From positions 1-38,758 of the forward strand of contig JAUCBJ010004671.1 of the NCBI GenBank assembly GCA_032718475.1: 38,758 bases of DNA. Direction: 5' to 3'. The position numbers were made by a program, and so were the translations under genes. This DNA is from Nemertoderma westbladi. Taxonomy: Eukaryota > Xenacoelomorpha > Nemertodermatida > Nemertodermatidae. The stretch's first letter is position 1. Each line of letters opens with the position of its first letter. Shown here piece after piece: positions 10,913 through 20,977 of this stretch. The notes under the pieces are model-generated. The model was given only the letters and a program-made list of their open reading frames with translations, was not told where the DNA came from and did not search any database.

Positions 10913-10980
10913 TTTAGCAAAAAAACCCTTGTATAACAACCCCGGCATTCGCCTCGTTAGTTATACAGTTTATTTTGCTT
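10913..10980. repeat. Short imperfect hairpin with CCCCGGCATTCGCCTCG centre
   Basis: AGCAAAAAAA...TGTATAAC (10917-10938) pairs imperfectly with GTTATACA...TTTTGCT (10959-10979) around a GC-rich centre. A related, longer hairpin with centre CCTCGGCCTGCGGCCTCGG lies at 24349-24484, so this is a dispersed hairpin (MITE-like) family. Confidence 0.5.
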
Positions 10981-11105
10981 CAGGTGAATTATTCATATAT
11001 CCACCTCTAAAACATTTAATAATATCAGTTAATGTTTTGGTATTTCGAGCAGAAATTTAAATAAGCCCAGTTTTTCATCCAATGGGGAGAAAAATTAATA
11101 CTACA

Positions 11106-11305
11106 GTTTATGATTGGTGTTATGGTGAATGAGTGGTTTTATATTATTATAATATTTTGTTGGGCACAGCTTTTGCAAAGTCGGCAATGACGTCCAGGTG
11201 GGATCGAACTGGTGACCTCCGAGTTGGAAGTCTGACGCTCTAACCATTCAGCCAGCGGCTCAGGTAAAAGATAGACCTGGAAATACTATCTGATACCTTG
11301 TATGT
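11106..11305 (-). mobile_element. tRNA-derived SINE, copy B
   Basis: The same unit as in the foldbacks: on the minus strand an A-box-like and a B-box-like motif (B box at about 11201-11210), then the shared GTGCCCAACAAAATATTATAA segment toward 11150. Here it has only part of the LINE-leader arm on one side and lacks the opposite arm. It lies about 355 bp before copy C in the same orientation. Confidence 0.6.
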
Positions 11306-11403
11306 CCGCAATTTACCTCCTCATGGCCTCCCAACTGTCAATACCATCATATGCTGCCACTGTGCTCAACCCTACCATACTTGTAATTAAACACTCTAGC
11401 TAA

Positions 11404-11753
11404 TAATTTAGGTAGGACAGTTACACCCATAGAGAATTGCGACCGGTATATTTATAGTTTATGATTGGTGTTATGGGTGAATGAGTGGTATTATATTATT
11501 ATAATATTTTGTTGGGCACAGCTTTTGCAAAGTCGGCAATGACGTCCAGGTGGGATCGAACTGGTGACCTCCGAGTTGGAAGTCTGACGCTCTAACCATT
11601 CAGCTAGCGGCTCAGGTAAAAGATAGAGCTGGAAATACTATCTGATACCTTGTATCCACTGTATCGAAACCACTCATTCACCCATAACACCAATCATAAA
11701 CTATAAATATACCGGTCGCAATTCTCTATGGGTGTAACTGTCCTACCTAAATT
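11404..11753. repeat. Foldback: inverted LINE 5' ends around a tRNA-like SINE head (copy 2)
   Basis: The left arm 11404-11488 and right arm 11669-11753 are near-perfect inverted repeats carrying the LINE leader and start codon (MGVTVLPK in both directions). The loop contains SINE copy C (about 11517-11616, minus strand). Only the first 20 or so LINE codons remain on the left side here. Confidence 0.85.
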
Positions 11754-11984
11754 TGTTAGTAATAGTACCCATTACTAACATAAATTAATACAGTATAATT
11801 AAATGTTAAAATTAATAAATTATGTTATAAAAAAGTTAGCTTATATTTATGATGGTGTTTGGCGCCATGTTAATAATATAGCTACTGGTCATTAATAGCT
11901 ATACCCCGCCCACTAGTAGCTAATGCAGTAGGCCTATCTGGCTGTCAGGCAAATTTCCACCTATCGTTTACATGGTAACCTAAA

Positions 11985-12735
11985 ATGGAAGCGTGGAAGC
12001 GTAAGTAATGTCCACTAAGGGGACATTACTTAACTGATAACACCAAATACAATACTAAATGTACAGGCCAATATAATGCTGTAATGTCCTCTAAAGTTGT
12101 AAAGTGCTAAATAACAACTCGCTGTTAATACTAACGGCGTTGAGTAATGTTACAATTTTGGAATGATAATATTATTATTATAATATGTATAATTATGTAC
12201 ATAAAGTTGTGTGGTAATGTAATACATAATGTTATATTTCATACTTTATAAATTATTATTGATTAAATTACGCCATAATATTATTTGAACTAACTTTTAA
12301 AAAAAAAATCCAAATGTGCTATAAATGATTTAATTTGGGTGTAAAATGATGGTAGTAATTTTAAAAATGAAAACTCAAAAATAATTTATTTATATAAGAA
12401 TAATAATTCTACGTATTTTCAATATAAAATGTTAGCAAACCCAATCTCATTTACTCATGAGAATGAGCCCTTGGATGACTTACAGGGTATGGAGTACTTA
12501 CATGACTTTCATGACATTTCTAATTTTGAGGCCGCCCAGATGACCTGTACATAATCTAGAACGAGTATACTATATAGATAGTTACTATATAGATACTAGA
12601 ACATATAGAATCAAGTGATACCAATTAATGTGGATCGATTAACATTTTAAGGAAACTGTTGGTCTTAATATAGATAGTTTTGACTTCGTGAAAAATTATA
12701 TTTTCTGTATTTTTGTCATTTACATAATTCGTGAG
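11985..12735. other. Extra AT-rich block present only in duplication copy 2
   Basis: Copy 1 reads straight from CCTAAACTGG into TTTGGCGTG (about 4050-4060), whereas here about 750 bp intervene. The block begins with a hairpin, AAGTAATGTCC (12003-12013) and GGACATTACTT (12021-12031), and has no reading frame of note. It could be a non-autonomous insertion here or a deletion in copy 1; I see no clear terminal repeats. Confidence 0.55.
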
Positions 12736-12879
12736 TTTGGCGTGTGGTCCACCACTCTAGGCCACCCGGTTCAATTTCTATTTCCACAGATTGTTTGCAG
12801 AAAGAAACCGTTACATCCTTTCACCCATAATGGTACCGGTCTTTAGCACCACCCTCTGTCTGTACTCCATATTAGTTTT

Positions 12880-13515
12880 TGACAGACAAACGGATAAACA
12901 GATAAACAAAATTTCGACAAACGTAAAAACTCATCAGAAATGAAATCACCGACCAAGAAAACTCTCATAATGGAAATGTTAAAGGAAATGCTTTCTTAGT
13001 TTTTGACATACAAAACTGACAGACATACAGAGGGACATTACGGAAGCAGCCATCGACTAGTTTTGCTATTAGCTGCTGCCCTTTCCCATTATCAATAAAT
13101 GTGCATTATTATTAAATTTGTCATTATTGTTTATTGTAAATGTGCTTAATTATTACTTAATATTATTATCGGGAAAAATAAAATGAATTTAATTGAATTG
13201 AGGGACAAACAGACAGGCATACTGACGGACAAACATACAGTTTAGATTTATTCAAACGTAAAAAAATTCATATAATCATTAAATCCCACATAGCGAAAAT
13301 GTTAGGTTGATGGTATGCTTTCTTAGTTTTTGACAGACAAAACTGACAGAAAGACGGACAAAGAGACATTCTAAGGGTCTGGATTTCTTCAAACGTAATA
13401 GGTGACATTGGAAATGGAATCAACAACTATAGAAACCCCACATAGCGAAGTTTGAGGTTGATGGTAGGCTTTCTAAGTTTTTGACAAATAAACGGACAAA
13501 CAGAAAAAGTCGGAT
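12880..13515. repeat. Degenerate tandem repeat, unit about 150 bp, GACAGACAAA-type
   Basis: Units share TTCAAACGTAA, CCCACATAGCGAA, GGTTGATGGTA, GCTTTCTTAGTTTTTGACA and GACAGACAAACGGA-like blocks, seen around 12870, 13000, 13320 and 13465. Copy 1 of the duplication has essentially one such block (about 4190-4235), so the array expanded or was lost after duplication. Confidence 0.65.
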
Positions 13516-13563
13516 GAATTAAAACATCAAAAAATGTAAAATTTGACGCAAGTATGAGGTACA

Positions 13564-13576
13564 CCCCCCCCCCCCC
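13564..13576. repeat. Poly-C tract (13 C)
   Basis: A homopolymer in intron sequence flanked by GTACA on the left and GCATTG on the right; the longer C tract at 29308 has almost the same flanks. Confidence 0.9.
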
Positions 13577-14480
13577 GCATTGCAAAAAATTACCTAGAAC
13601 AAATAGTTTGTATCATTGCCCTAGCAAGAGGATGGGGAGGCTCATTTCAGTTGGTTGAGTGTCGCGCCTGCAATCTATAGGTTGTTCTTTCATCTTAGCC
13701 TTTCATCCACTGGGGTCGAGAAAATGAGTACCAGTTAAATTAATAGGAGCAAAACTTGGTATATGAGTACCGCCCAACCTTACCTTCCGGTAGCAGCCTC
13801 AGTGTTGCCTCCAACAATGGAGGGGCCGGCTGTGTGCCAAATGGAGGAGAAAGGCTCCATTTTGTCAATGGCAATAGGCTAAAAACAATTGCACTCTAAA
13901 TAAGGGAACGGCTATATGACTATTTATAATTATCGCACACAGTACTCTTTAGTTTGTCATATCAATAAATTCCAGAAATTCAGTGCCGTTGCTATGGATG
14001 CAATAACAAAAAATTGTAAAACGAATGACATCATTTAAATGAATCTAGTACACAAGTCTATGGGTGAGGTTTATCTATACATTTTTTCTGAAGTTAATAA
14101 TATGACGTCAGTTTGTGGTAGAGTATCAGTAAATTATTACAAACATTTATTTACCGGAATGACTGCAACTTATCAGTAGATCTGCTATACAATTATATAC
14201 AGTATAGTATAATGGGGTTGTCCTCCTCTTTAATTAATACCACATAGTTCCGAGTTAACCGATTTTATTACAATTGTTTATGTGATGAAGGGGCGCTGAG
14301 GATGTTATTCAAATAAAAATCGATAACCAAAAATTCTAAATATTACAGCTTCTGAAGGACCAGCCCTAATAATTTTCTTCCTAAATTTCAAGGAATTTCA
14401 TTAAGAAATGGCCGTATTCACGGAACCAAAAATAACAACCTGTTGTTATGGTAACAGAAAATATTGTATTTATTATACAG

Positions 14481-15137
14481 GCGAATGGCAAATAGAAGCA
14501 CACTGGCCATTAACAATAGAACACGGGGGGAACGATGTGGTGGGAAATCAAAGTGGAAGTATCAAAAGAAGTCCATCATTTGGCCCAGGACCATCAGGAG
14601 TCGATAACCAAGCAATGAATTTCCATAACGGATATGTTTCAGTTCAACACGGTGTAGAGTTACTAACAGAGACGTTTACTGTGGTAGCTTTTGTGAAACC
14701 TATTGGAATCGGTCCAATATTTGAATATGGGAATGTAGCTGCCATTGGCTCACACTTTTGGTTATCTCCTAATAGTAATACCCTGTACTATGATGCCCTT
14801 AATGGAATATCACCTGTATTTACCATGCCAGATGCTACAGAAATTAATGAATGGTATATGGTGGTTGTAGGAGTCAATGCAATAAACAAAAAGGTGATGT
14901 TCTACAGTCGGAAAGTAGGAAATGTTGAACATCAGAAGATGGAGTTTGATACACCATCAACGGCAAGAGGAACAGCAGATACTAAGAACACGCTGAATAT
15001 TGGGAAACGGGAAATGGATGGGATTGCCTTTAAAGGATATATTGCCCAAGCTCGCTATTACAGTTGTTATTTATCAGAAGTAAATTTGAGTAGCATTTTT
15101 AATGAAATCTCCCAAATCGACATCAGAGCTGAAAGAG
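14481..15137 (+). CDS. Laminin-G-like domain exon 3 of the lectin-like gene
   Basis: A 657-nt, 219-codon, phase 1-1 exon between TATTATACAG (ending 14480) and the donor G|GTTAGT (15138). It is a recent duplicate of exon 1: the amino-acid changes are Leu/Val in FT-VVAF, Arg/Leu in DALNG, His/Arg in AQARYY, Met/Leu in EVNLSS and three near the C-terminal end (QIDIRAERG). All domain motifs are intact and there are no stops. The open frame extends upstream to a Met at 14408, but that part is intron-like and is disrupted in copy 1, so the acceptor at 14480 is preferred over a start there. Confidence 0.82.
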
Positions 15138-15635
15138 GTTAGTTATTCCCATATGATATACCTGATGATACAGATGGCCGCACTCTACTCTACATGCTGG
15201 CCGACGTAGTAGTATTAGTTTTATTGATGATGTATTCTAGGGGTTTAATAGAAAAACTTTTATTAGTTCGATATAATTAATTACGATTAATAATACATTA
15301 TTAATCAGCCAACACTACAAGTATGCATTAGTGGTTGAGCATATGTAACATTGCTACAGTTCTGATCAGTTATAAAATTTTGCATTCACATTTGCATTAC
15401 ATCAAGATGTTACTGATGTTGACAATATTTAATTCATTAAATTCATACCATGAACCTTCCAGAGCATCTTGGTGAACACATGATATCTGTTAAATTATCC
15501 AGCAGGGGTTACTATAACTGTTCTACAACGTAAAGATTCATAAAACATAAAGGTTCTACAACTGCTTGCAACAAATTTACCTTTAGAATGTGTGATCTCA
15601 GGCTATGAGATCTGCAAGTGATCTCTGAATCCAGA

Positions 15636-17209
15636 AATCACGGGTCACCAAAATTTTGTACAAGATATTATATCAATGAAAATCATGACATAACATAACT
15701 ACATAAAATTTAATTCAGATATATTTTTGTTTCTGGGAAATTGGAATTACATTCGAGATGGATGAGCATTAAAAATTCAGAGAACTGGTTGGAGTTCAAA
15801 CGGTGTTGTCTTGTTATGGTGAAACGTTTCAAATGTTTATTTCAACCTTCAACACTAACACTTCGTGCAGCAAAAGCTGCAAGCCATCTTAGCGAACAAT
15901 TATAGTTTTACTATGGTTAGTTATATATTGGCTTCCGACAATTATGGCTTCCGACACACACACAATCCGACACACCTACATACAACCCGACCCACCCTCA
16001 CAAACAGACACAGAAAAAGGCCATAGAATAATTATAACAGTTCGCTGATGTCTCGCAAGTTTGACTCGCCCAACAAAATTAAACTTTGAAAGTTGGCCAC
16101 TTGTAAAAGTTGCATTATAGTTACTGTCACATTACAGCACAGCCCCTGACTGTCGCGTTACTGCTACTCCTTTGTGTTATTTTATTTCGATAAATTTAAG
16201 TTTATTTTATAGATATATTTATATATGGATGATATATGTTCGAAATTTCATAACACTAAATTACGCAACATTGCCTTAAAAGTACACTACATTTCGTAGC
16301 ATTTGGAGAAGTATCTAGGATTATCAAGAATATGAAGTTACACAAAATACATTATTTCATTTTTTGTGCTTGAAACGTCTTCAATATTTCTCATTTTTGC
16401 CATACTATATTCGACATTATAAAGTTCTAATTTTGATGTTTCAGCTTTACAAAAAATAAAAATTTAAATATTCGACATTATAAAGTTGTTAATTGGACGT
16501 TTCAGCTGTACAAAAAATATAAATTTACAAAAATTTTTATTTTCGATTTTTCAAAACCAAAAGTGGCATTTTAGGGACATGATTATTTATATGATTTTTG
16601 AGTACTGTATTTTCCAATATCACGATATTGTAGACTTGAATAGTGTTTGACTGCGCATTAGACATATCCACTGTAATGAAATAGTGCAGCAAAAATGGGG
16701 TATTTGGGGTTTCATTAAATTCGGATTTGGTCCTTGGCTTCTCTTTTTTCTCCATACTTATTCTGTGCTTTAGAGTTGTTATTGTTATAATGAACTATCA
16801 GTTTTCAAAAAGATATATGTTTCATGACGTGCCCATCTCGGAAAGGATATTATCAACTTGGAAAGCATACTTATCTCGAAAATCCCAACTGATTATGGAG
16901 ATACAAATCTTAGCTAACTTACACAACCATATTCAATATATCTCATAGTAGAAGATGTATTGGGAGGTAATGAACCAAGATAAGCTCTTGGTATTGTTAT
17001 TTCTGACAGAAGAAAAATTTAACTAGGTCATTTTGACTAAAATGGGGTAGATGACTCGGAAATTTTTTCGAGTTTTCGTTGGTTTCATGTGAAAGAGTAT
17101 GTGAAAAACCCCAGAGAGCAATTTTACTTCAAAAAAAAAAATATTGGCTGAGATATAGCAATTTTAAAACGCAAAATTAGCAACAACGAAAAATAAGGCC
17201 ATTTCAGAA
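15636..17209. other. Intron sequence without recognisable gene
   Basis: AT-rich. It holds a CCGACACAC-type low-complexity stretch (about 15945-16020) and a two-unit tandem repeat at 16409-16529 (separate entry). Reading frames around 16537-16948 show no domain or codon signal. Confidence 0.55.
16409..16529. repeat. Two-copy tandem repeat, unit about 60 bp
   Basis: ATTCGACATTATAAAGTT...GTTTCAGCT.TACAAAAAATA starts at 16409 and again at 16469. Confidence 0.7.
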
Positions 17210-17800
17210 TGTTAGCGGGTCCAATTCGCTGCACCACCCAGTGGAAAATGGGGAAAGGCATGATTTACGAATCATAATTGGATATGCGATATTACCAATA
17301 TAATATCGCATACCGAAGACACCAGGGCAATATACATTGCCAGCTAGAGAGAAAGATGCCAGTACAATAGCTCATCTCAGGGGGAAGCTAGCACAGGGTC
17401 AGGGGAAATAGGGATTGGCTGGAGAATAGATCAACCAATGGTAGGGTGGCTTACCATCAATTATCGCGCATTCACTGGTAGGCCAAACCTAGGTAGGAAT
17501 GTATATCCTTTGCAATATATGTAACCAATACTCTGTTGATTGTGCCTCAGTTGGCTACATTGAGTGTAGAAGTCAGATGGTTTTTAACCGTCGTCATTGC
17601 TGTCAATATTACGACTATTGTTATATTAGACTGATTGTGCTTATCAGATATTACGTACAGCAATAACTACAAACTCAGTTATTTCAATGGCCTTCAGCCT
17701 TTCAGTTCCAACCATAACCTTTCAGTAGCCTAGCAAACACACCCCGAGTGATAGAGATGCGACAATTCGGGAGGTGGTGACGAGGCAGTACCAGCCTGCC
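17210..17800 (+). repeat. BEL/Pao-like 5' LTR (right end approximate)
   Basis: Aligns by eye with the solo LTR: GCACCACCCAG, AATGGGGAAAG, GGCAATATACATTGC, GATCAACCAATGGTAGG, TTACCATCAA, TTGATTGTGCC and AGAAGTCAGA occur in the same order. It starts TG at 17210. The solo copy without its inserted RTE is about 592 bp, which would put the end here near 17800, but the last 100 bp align poorly and the primer-binding site is not certain. Confidence 0.7.
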
Positions 17801-17993
17801 ACACCGGATTCGCCGAGGAATGACGGTTCGGTTGTCAAAGAGGAGGACAGACGGGTATGAGGAGAAGAGGGATGCAAGTCGACACGGTACGGGAGCGGCG
17901 AGAGGAGTACCGGAGTCGCCAGCCAACCAGTGGCTACAGGCGGCGAGTGGCCCACCAGAATGGCAACGGTGGGGCTGATGGTACTATGGTGTA

Positions 17994-19202
17994 GTGTACA
18001 TAGGGCCTAATCTAGTAGATGCGTGGGGGATTAAGTTAGTGGGATGGGCGGGTTCGAACGACGCCGAACCCGAGGTTAACCTGGAGGATTCAGTGTCATC
18101 CGTTAGTAAAACTAGTAGCAAGCACGATACAATTTGTAAAACCAGCAGGCGATGGAAGTCCGTCGCAACCGAAAAGTCCACTATGCCCTCTGCGAAAGCA
18201 AGAAGGGAGTTAGAGATAGACCTGGCGAGTCAGCTAGACATGGTAAGGTTGGACCAAAGAGAGTTAGAGAGACAGTTAGATGAGGGAACTGCGCTGTTAG
18301 AAAGGGAGAGGGAGTTGGCGAGAGAATGTAAAGAGAGGGCCGAGAAGGCGGCGAGAGATTATAGGGAAAGGGAAGAGTGGGAAAGGAGTGAGCATAGGGA
18401 ACCGGAGGATAAGGAAATGAGTGAGCGTAGAGAAAGGGAGGAGAAAGAAATGAGTGAGCGTAAAGAATGGGAGGCGAGAGAGGTGAACAAGCGCAGAGAG
18501 CGAGAAGTGAGAGAAACAGAGTTAGCCAACCAGAACGTTAGAGAGGACAGAGAGAGAGAGAGGGCTGTTAAGAGAATTCGGGATCATATGCATACCCGGT
18601 TGAGGGGGTTAATGCAGATCAGACGCCGATTAGAACTGGCAAAACTCGGTTTATCAGAGAGTGAAGCTGGTTCAGGAAGTATCTATGAGGAAACAGGGGT
18701 GATGGGGAAACTTTTGTTAATACTCCCCACTTACAGGTACTAGATGACACCGGTCGAGTGGGGGGGGGGGGGGGGTAATGACAATACGTTTAGTGGGAAT
18801 GCTAATATTAATAATACCATAGTTGATAATTCTAATAATAACAAGGGCAATTTTCTTACAGGAAATAATGTGTTGGTAAATAATAATAATCTTAATACTG
18901 GTGCGATAAATAATTCAAATAATTTTAATAATAATAAAGTAATAAATAATAACTGTGAACAAAATAATCTAAATAATAATGATGAAGGGTTAATTAATAA
19001 TATAATAAATAACGGTGGTGAAAGTAATTATGGTATAATTAATATAAATGACCGTGAAGTAAATAATTCACCTGGTGGAGGCCTAAAAGGCCGCGCGGAA
19101 ACGTGGGGGGAAACGCAGGCGAATGAACCCAGGGAGAACAGAAGCGATGTGTCGACTAGAAGAGAGCGTGGGGAAAGGGGTGAGACGAGAAGTGATGGGT
19201 GA
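17994..19202 (+). pseudogene. BEL/Pao-like gag N-terminal part: charged coiled coil then Asn-rich segment
   Basis: One reading frame interrupted only by the TAG at 18741-18743 and ended by TGA at 19200. The first 250 codons include a highly charged Glu/Arg coiled coil (ERELARECKERAEKAARDY; SERREREEKEMSERKEW), as expected for an assembly domain. After the TAG come a 16-G tract (18760-18775, read as glycines) and about 90 codons dominated by asparagine (NNNNLNTGAINNSNNFNNN), then an Arg/Glu-rich end. The same frame continues past two TGA codons into the gag core at 19314. The Met at 17994 is the first in frame, but the true start is uncertain. Identification as gag rests on position behind the LTR and on the core domain downstream. 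Confidence 0.6.
18760..18775. repeat. Poly-G tract (16 G) in gag
   Basis: A homopolymer between GTCGAGT and TAATGAC. Its length keeps the gag frame as sequenced, although such tracts are slippage-prone. Confidence 0.9.
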
Positions 19203-19313
19203 TTCCCACTCCGAAGACGGAAGGAGAATGGTAGAGTTCATCCGGTAGGTCGATGTGAGATCTTATGAACTTGGATAACGCCGGGTGTAAAGGATGCAAG
19301 GAGGACGATAGAG

Positions 19314-19876
19314 ATGAACGACAAGGAAATGTTGCTACGGACAGTACTTGCAGATAAGTGTATGGCCCCCAATATAATGACATCTACCCCAGTGCAGAAT
19401 ATAACATCAGTGGGGGGGGGGGGGGGGGGGGGGCAGGGTAATACACTGTATCCGAAATACGTGCAACAAAATAAAATAAAGATTGCAACCCCCTCAGATC
19501 CAAACAAATCGTGCGACACCGAGATATGGAGGGGACCATTGCCCCCAATGATAAATCCTACACAAGGAAAGTTGACGAACCCAAGAGGCGAAGCACAGTC
19601 AACACCCAAGGAGCCTACATCCGCACTGTCGAATGCGCTGGAAATAGAAGCGATGGGAATGGCAACACTCATCGCTGCGTTAAAAACTAGGATAGAATTA
19701 CCACCAGTGGAACCTTTCAAGTTCGACGGTAGCAACCCGGAAGAATATCTACAGTTCCAGAGGATGTGTAGCAACGAGATTCTCACAAAGAATCTTGCCT
19801 TAAGAAGTGCCTTAAATACTTACAAGTTTATACAGGGGGGCCAGCCGGAACTCTTACACTTTACCGTGCCATTATA
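19314..19876 (+). pseudogene. BEL/Pao-like gag core (DUF1759-like), first part
   Basis: In the same frame as the upstream coiled-coil part. After a 22-G tract (19412-19433, glycines) the protein reads through a Pro-rich linker into MATLIAALKTRIELPPVEPF and KFDGSNPEEYLQFQRM. This is the 'LPxxExxxFDGxPxEYxxF' signature of BEL/Pao gag (known family pattern). The frame is then interrupted by a 220-bp insertion at 19877, and resumes as the segments at 20170 and 20398. Confidence 0.65.
19412..19433. repeat. Poly-G tract (22 G) in gag
   Basis: A homopolymer between ATCAGT and CAGGGTA, read as glycines in the gag frame. Confidence 0.9.
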
Positions 19877-20119
19877 TCCATATTTTGATATAATAAAATG
19901 ATCTTAAAATATTTGTTCTAGAACAAAAAATATTTGTTCTAGAACAAAATTGTTATATTAAATGTATAGATAATATGTTCTAGAACATTAAAAAAAGAAA
20001 CAAAAAATAGCTAGTATAAAAAATTTATACAAGGTAACATACAATAAAAAATTAACAAATTAGCTATTACACTCACACACACAGCTAAACAAACTATTAC
20101 ACTTTACCGTGCCATTATA
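19854..20119. mobile_element. 220-bp insertion flanked by 23-bp direct repeats, with three TGTTCTAGAACA palindromes
   Basis: A 23-bp sequence at 19854-19876 (TTACACTTTACCGTGCC...) is repeated exactly at 20097-20119. Between them lie 220 bp of AT-rich DNA with the perfect 12-bp palindrome TGTTCTAGAACA at 19914, 19935 and 19976, and a CACACACACA run near 20075. The direct repeats look like a target-site duplication. Neither terminal inverted repeats nor a poly(A) tail are clear, so the class of element is unknown. The period of 243 bp is a multiple of three. Confidence 0.75.
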
Positions 20120-20169
20120 GCAGTAGGCGGCATGGCAAACTGTAAGAGAGCCGGCCAGTCTATGACATT

Positions 20170-20583
20170 GTGAGACAATACCAGGGAATAGAAGGAGGTT
20201 TTACAGCAGCGTGGAGAGCCCTGGATAGGGAATTTGGACATCCGGCGAAGATTATCCGACAAACCTTAAGGGGAATAACATCAGGCGGACTCGCGGATAA
20301 ACCTGTCAGTATAAAAGCTTTCGCGACCAGGATAGAGAAAGCATTAGAATAGAGAATTAGGCATTAGCATAATTAAGCATTAGGATAGAGAAAGCATTTG
20401 ACGCTAGAAGCACCATACAAACTTAATGCTTCAAATAACATCACGAACATAGCGCAGGCACTACCGATATGGCTAAGGAATAAATGGAGAAATATTGCTT
20501 TCTCCACTTGGGAAAAGAAGGGTGTGGAGCCAGGGTTGGAAGAGATGTCGAACTTCCTTAACTACGAGACGGAGTTAAATTAG
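20170..20583 (+). pseudogene. BEL/Pao-like gag core, second part
   Basis: The segment reads YDIVRQYQGIEGG, then AAWRALDREFGHPAKII, RGITSGG and SIKAFATRIEKALE, which fits the second half of DUF1759 gag ('A...L...FG.P..I'). A TAG at 20350 and a short duplication (AGGATAGAGAAAGCATT at 20329 and 20383) interrupt it. It continues from 20398 as LEAPYKLNASNNITNIAQAL, WLRNKWRNIAF and LEEMSNFLNYETELN to a stop at 20583. The start at 20170 is only the first codon after the change of frame. Confidence 0.6.
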
Positions 20584-20760
20584 GGAAAATTGGCACGTAA
20601 GGGGGGATATTCATACAAAATGATAGAGGATAATAACAGATAAAAGGTGAACAGAAGGTAGGCCATTACTGATCGAACACTAATTAGAACTGAAATTAGT
20701 TATCTCTTGCCCTGATGAGCCTTTGCAAGGCACCACCAGTTTGGTGAGAGATGAATCAGG

Positions 20761-20934
20761 ATGGTGGAGAAGCTAGTCAAGAGGAGGAAGTCGGAGAAGA
20801 GTGAGAAAGAGCTATTAGTCGATTTCACATTAAGACATTCTGAGAACAAGGCGAGGGAATATTACAAACGACTTTCCAAGAATCATAAACCGCATGCACT
20901 GCAAGATCAGTTTAGGGAGATGCATGAACGATGA
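20761..20934 (+). CDS. Short Lys/Glu-rich ORF between gag and exonuclease-like segment
   Basis: 57 codons from ATG at 20761 to TGA at 20932: KRRKSEKSEKELL then HSENKAREYYKRLSKNHKPH. It is highly charged and probably helical. I do not recognise a family. It is likely a remnant of the retroelement's gag/pol reading frame and not an independent gene. Confidence 0.35.
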   Translation: MVEKLVKRRKSEKSEKELLVDFTLRHSENKAREYYKRLSKNHKPHALQDQFREMHER

Positions 20935-20977
20935 CTAGTCGGGACCTACGGGACGCCGTCGTTCGATAGCACGATCG

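Larger units (their letters stand above)
11384..15635. repeat. Segmental duplication, copy 2 (contains lectin-like exon 3)
   Basis: Matches 3476-6130 from about codon 20 of the LINE 5' end through the foldback, intron, exon 3 and about 500 bp of following intron. It carries two stretches absent from copy 1: about 11985-12735 and about 12909-13740. Intron identity appears well above 90 percent by eye, so the event is recent relative to the other exons. Confidence 0.9.

Noticed and set aside
14408-14480. Alternative translation start (Met) upstream of exon 3
   Set aside because: The same region in copy 1 has a stop and extra bases and lies before a proper acceptor, so it is intron.
16537-16948. 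Overlapping ORFs of about 70 codons on both strands
   Set aside because: Composition and lack of motifs fit chance frames in AT-rich DNA.
17702-17955. Two minus-strand ORFs in the LTR/leader region
   Set aside because: No domain, overlapping each other in different frames, and opposite to the retroelement gag.
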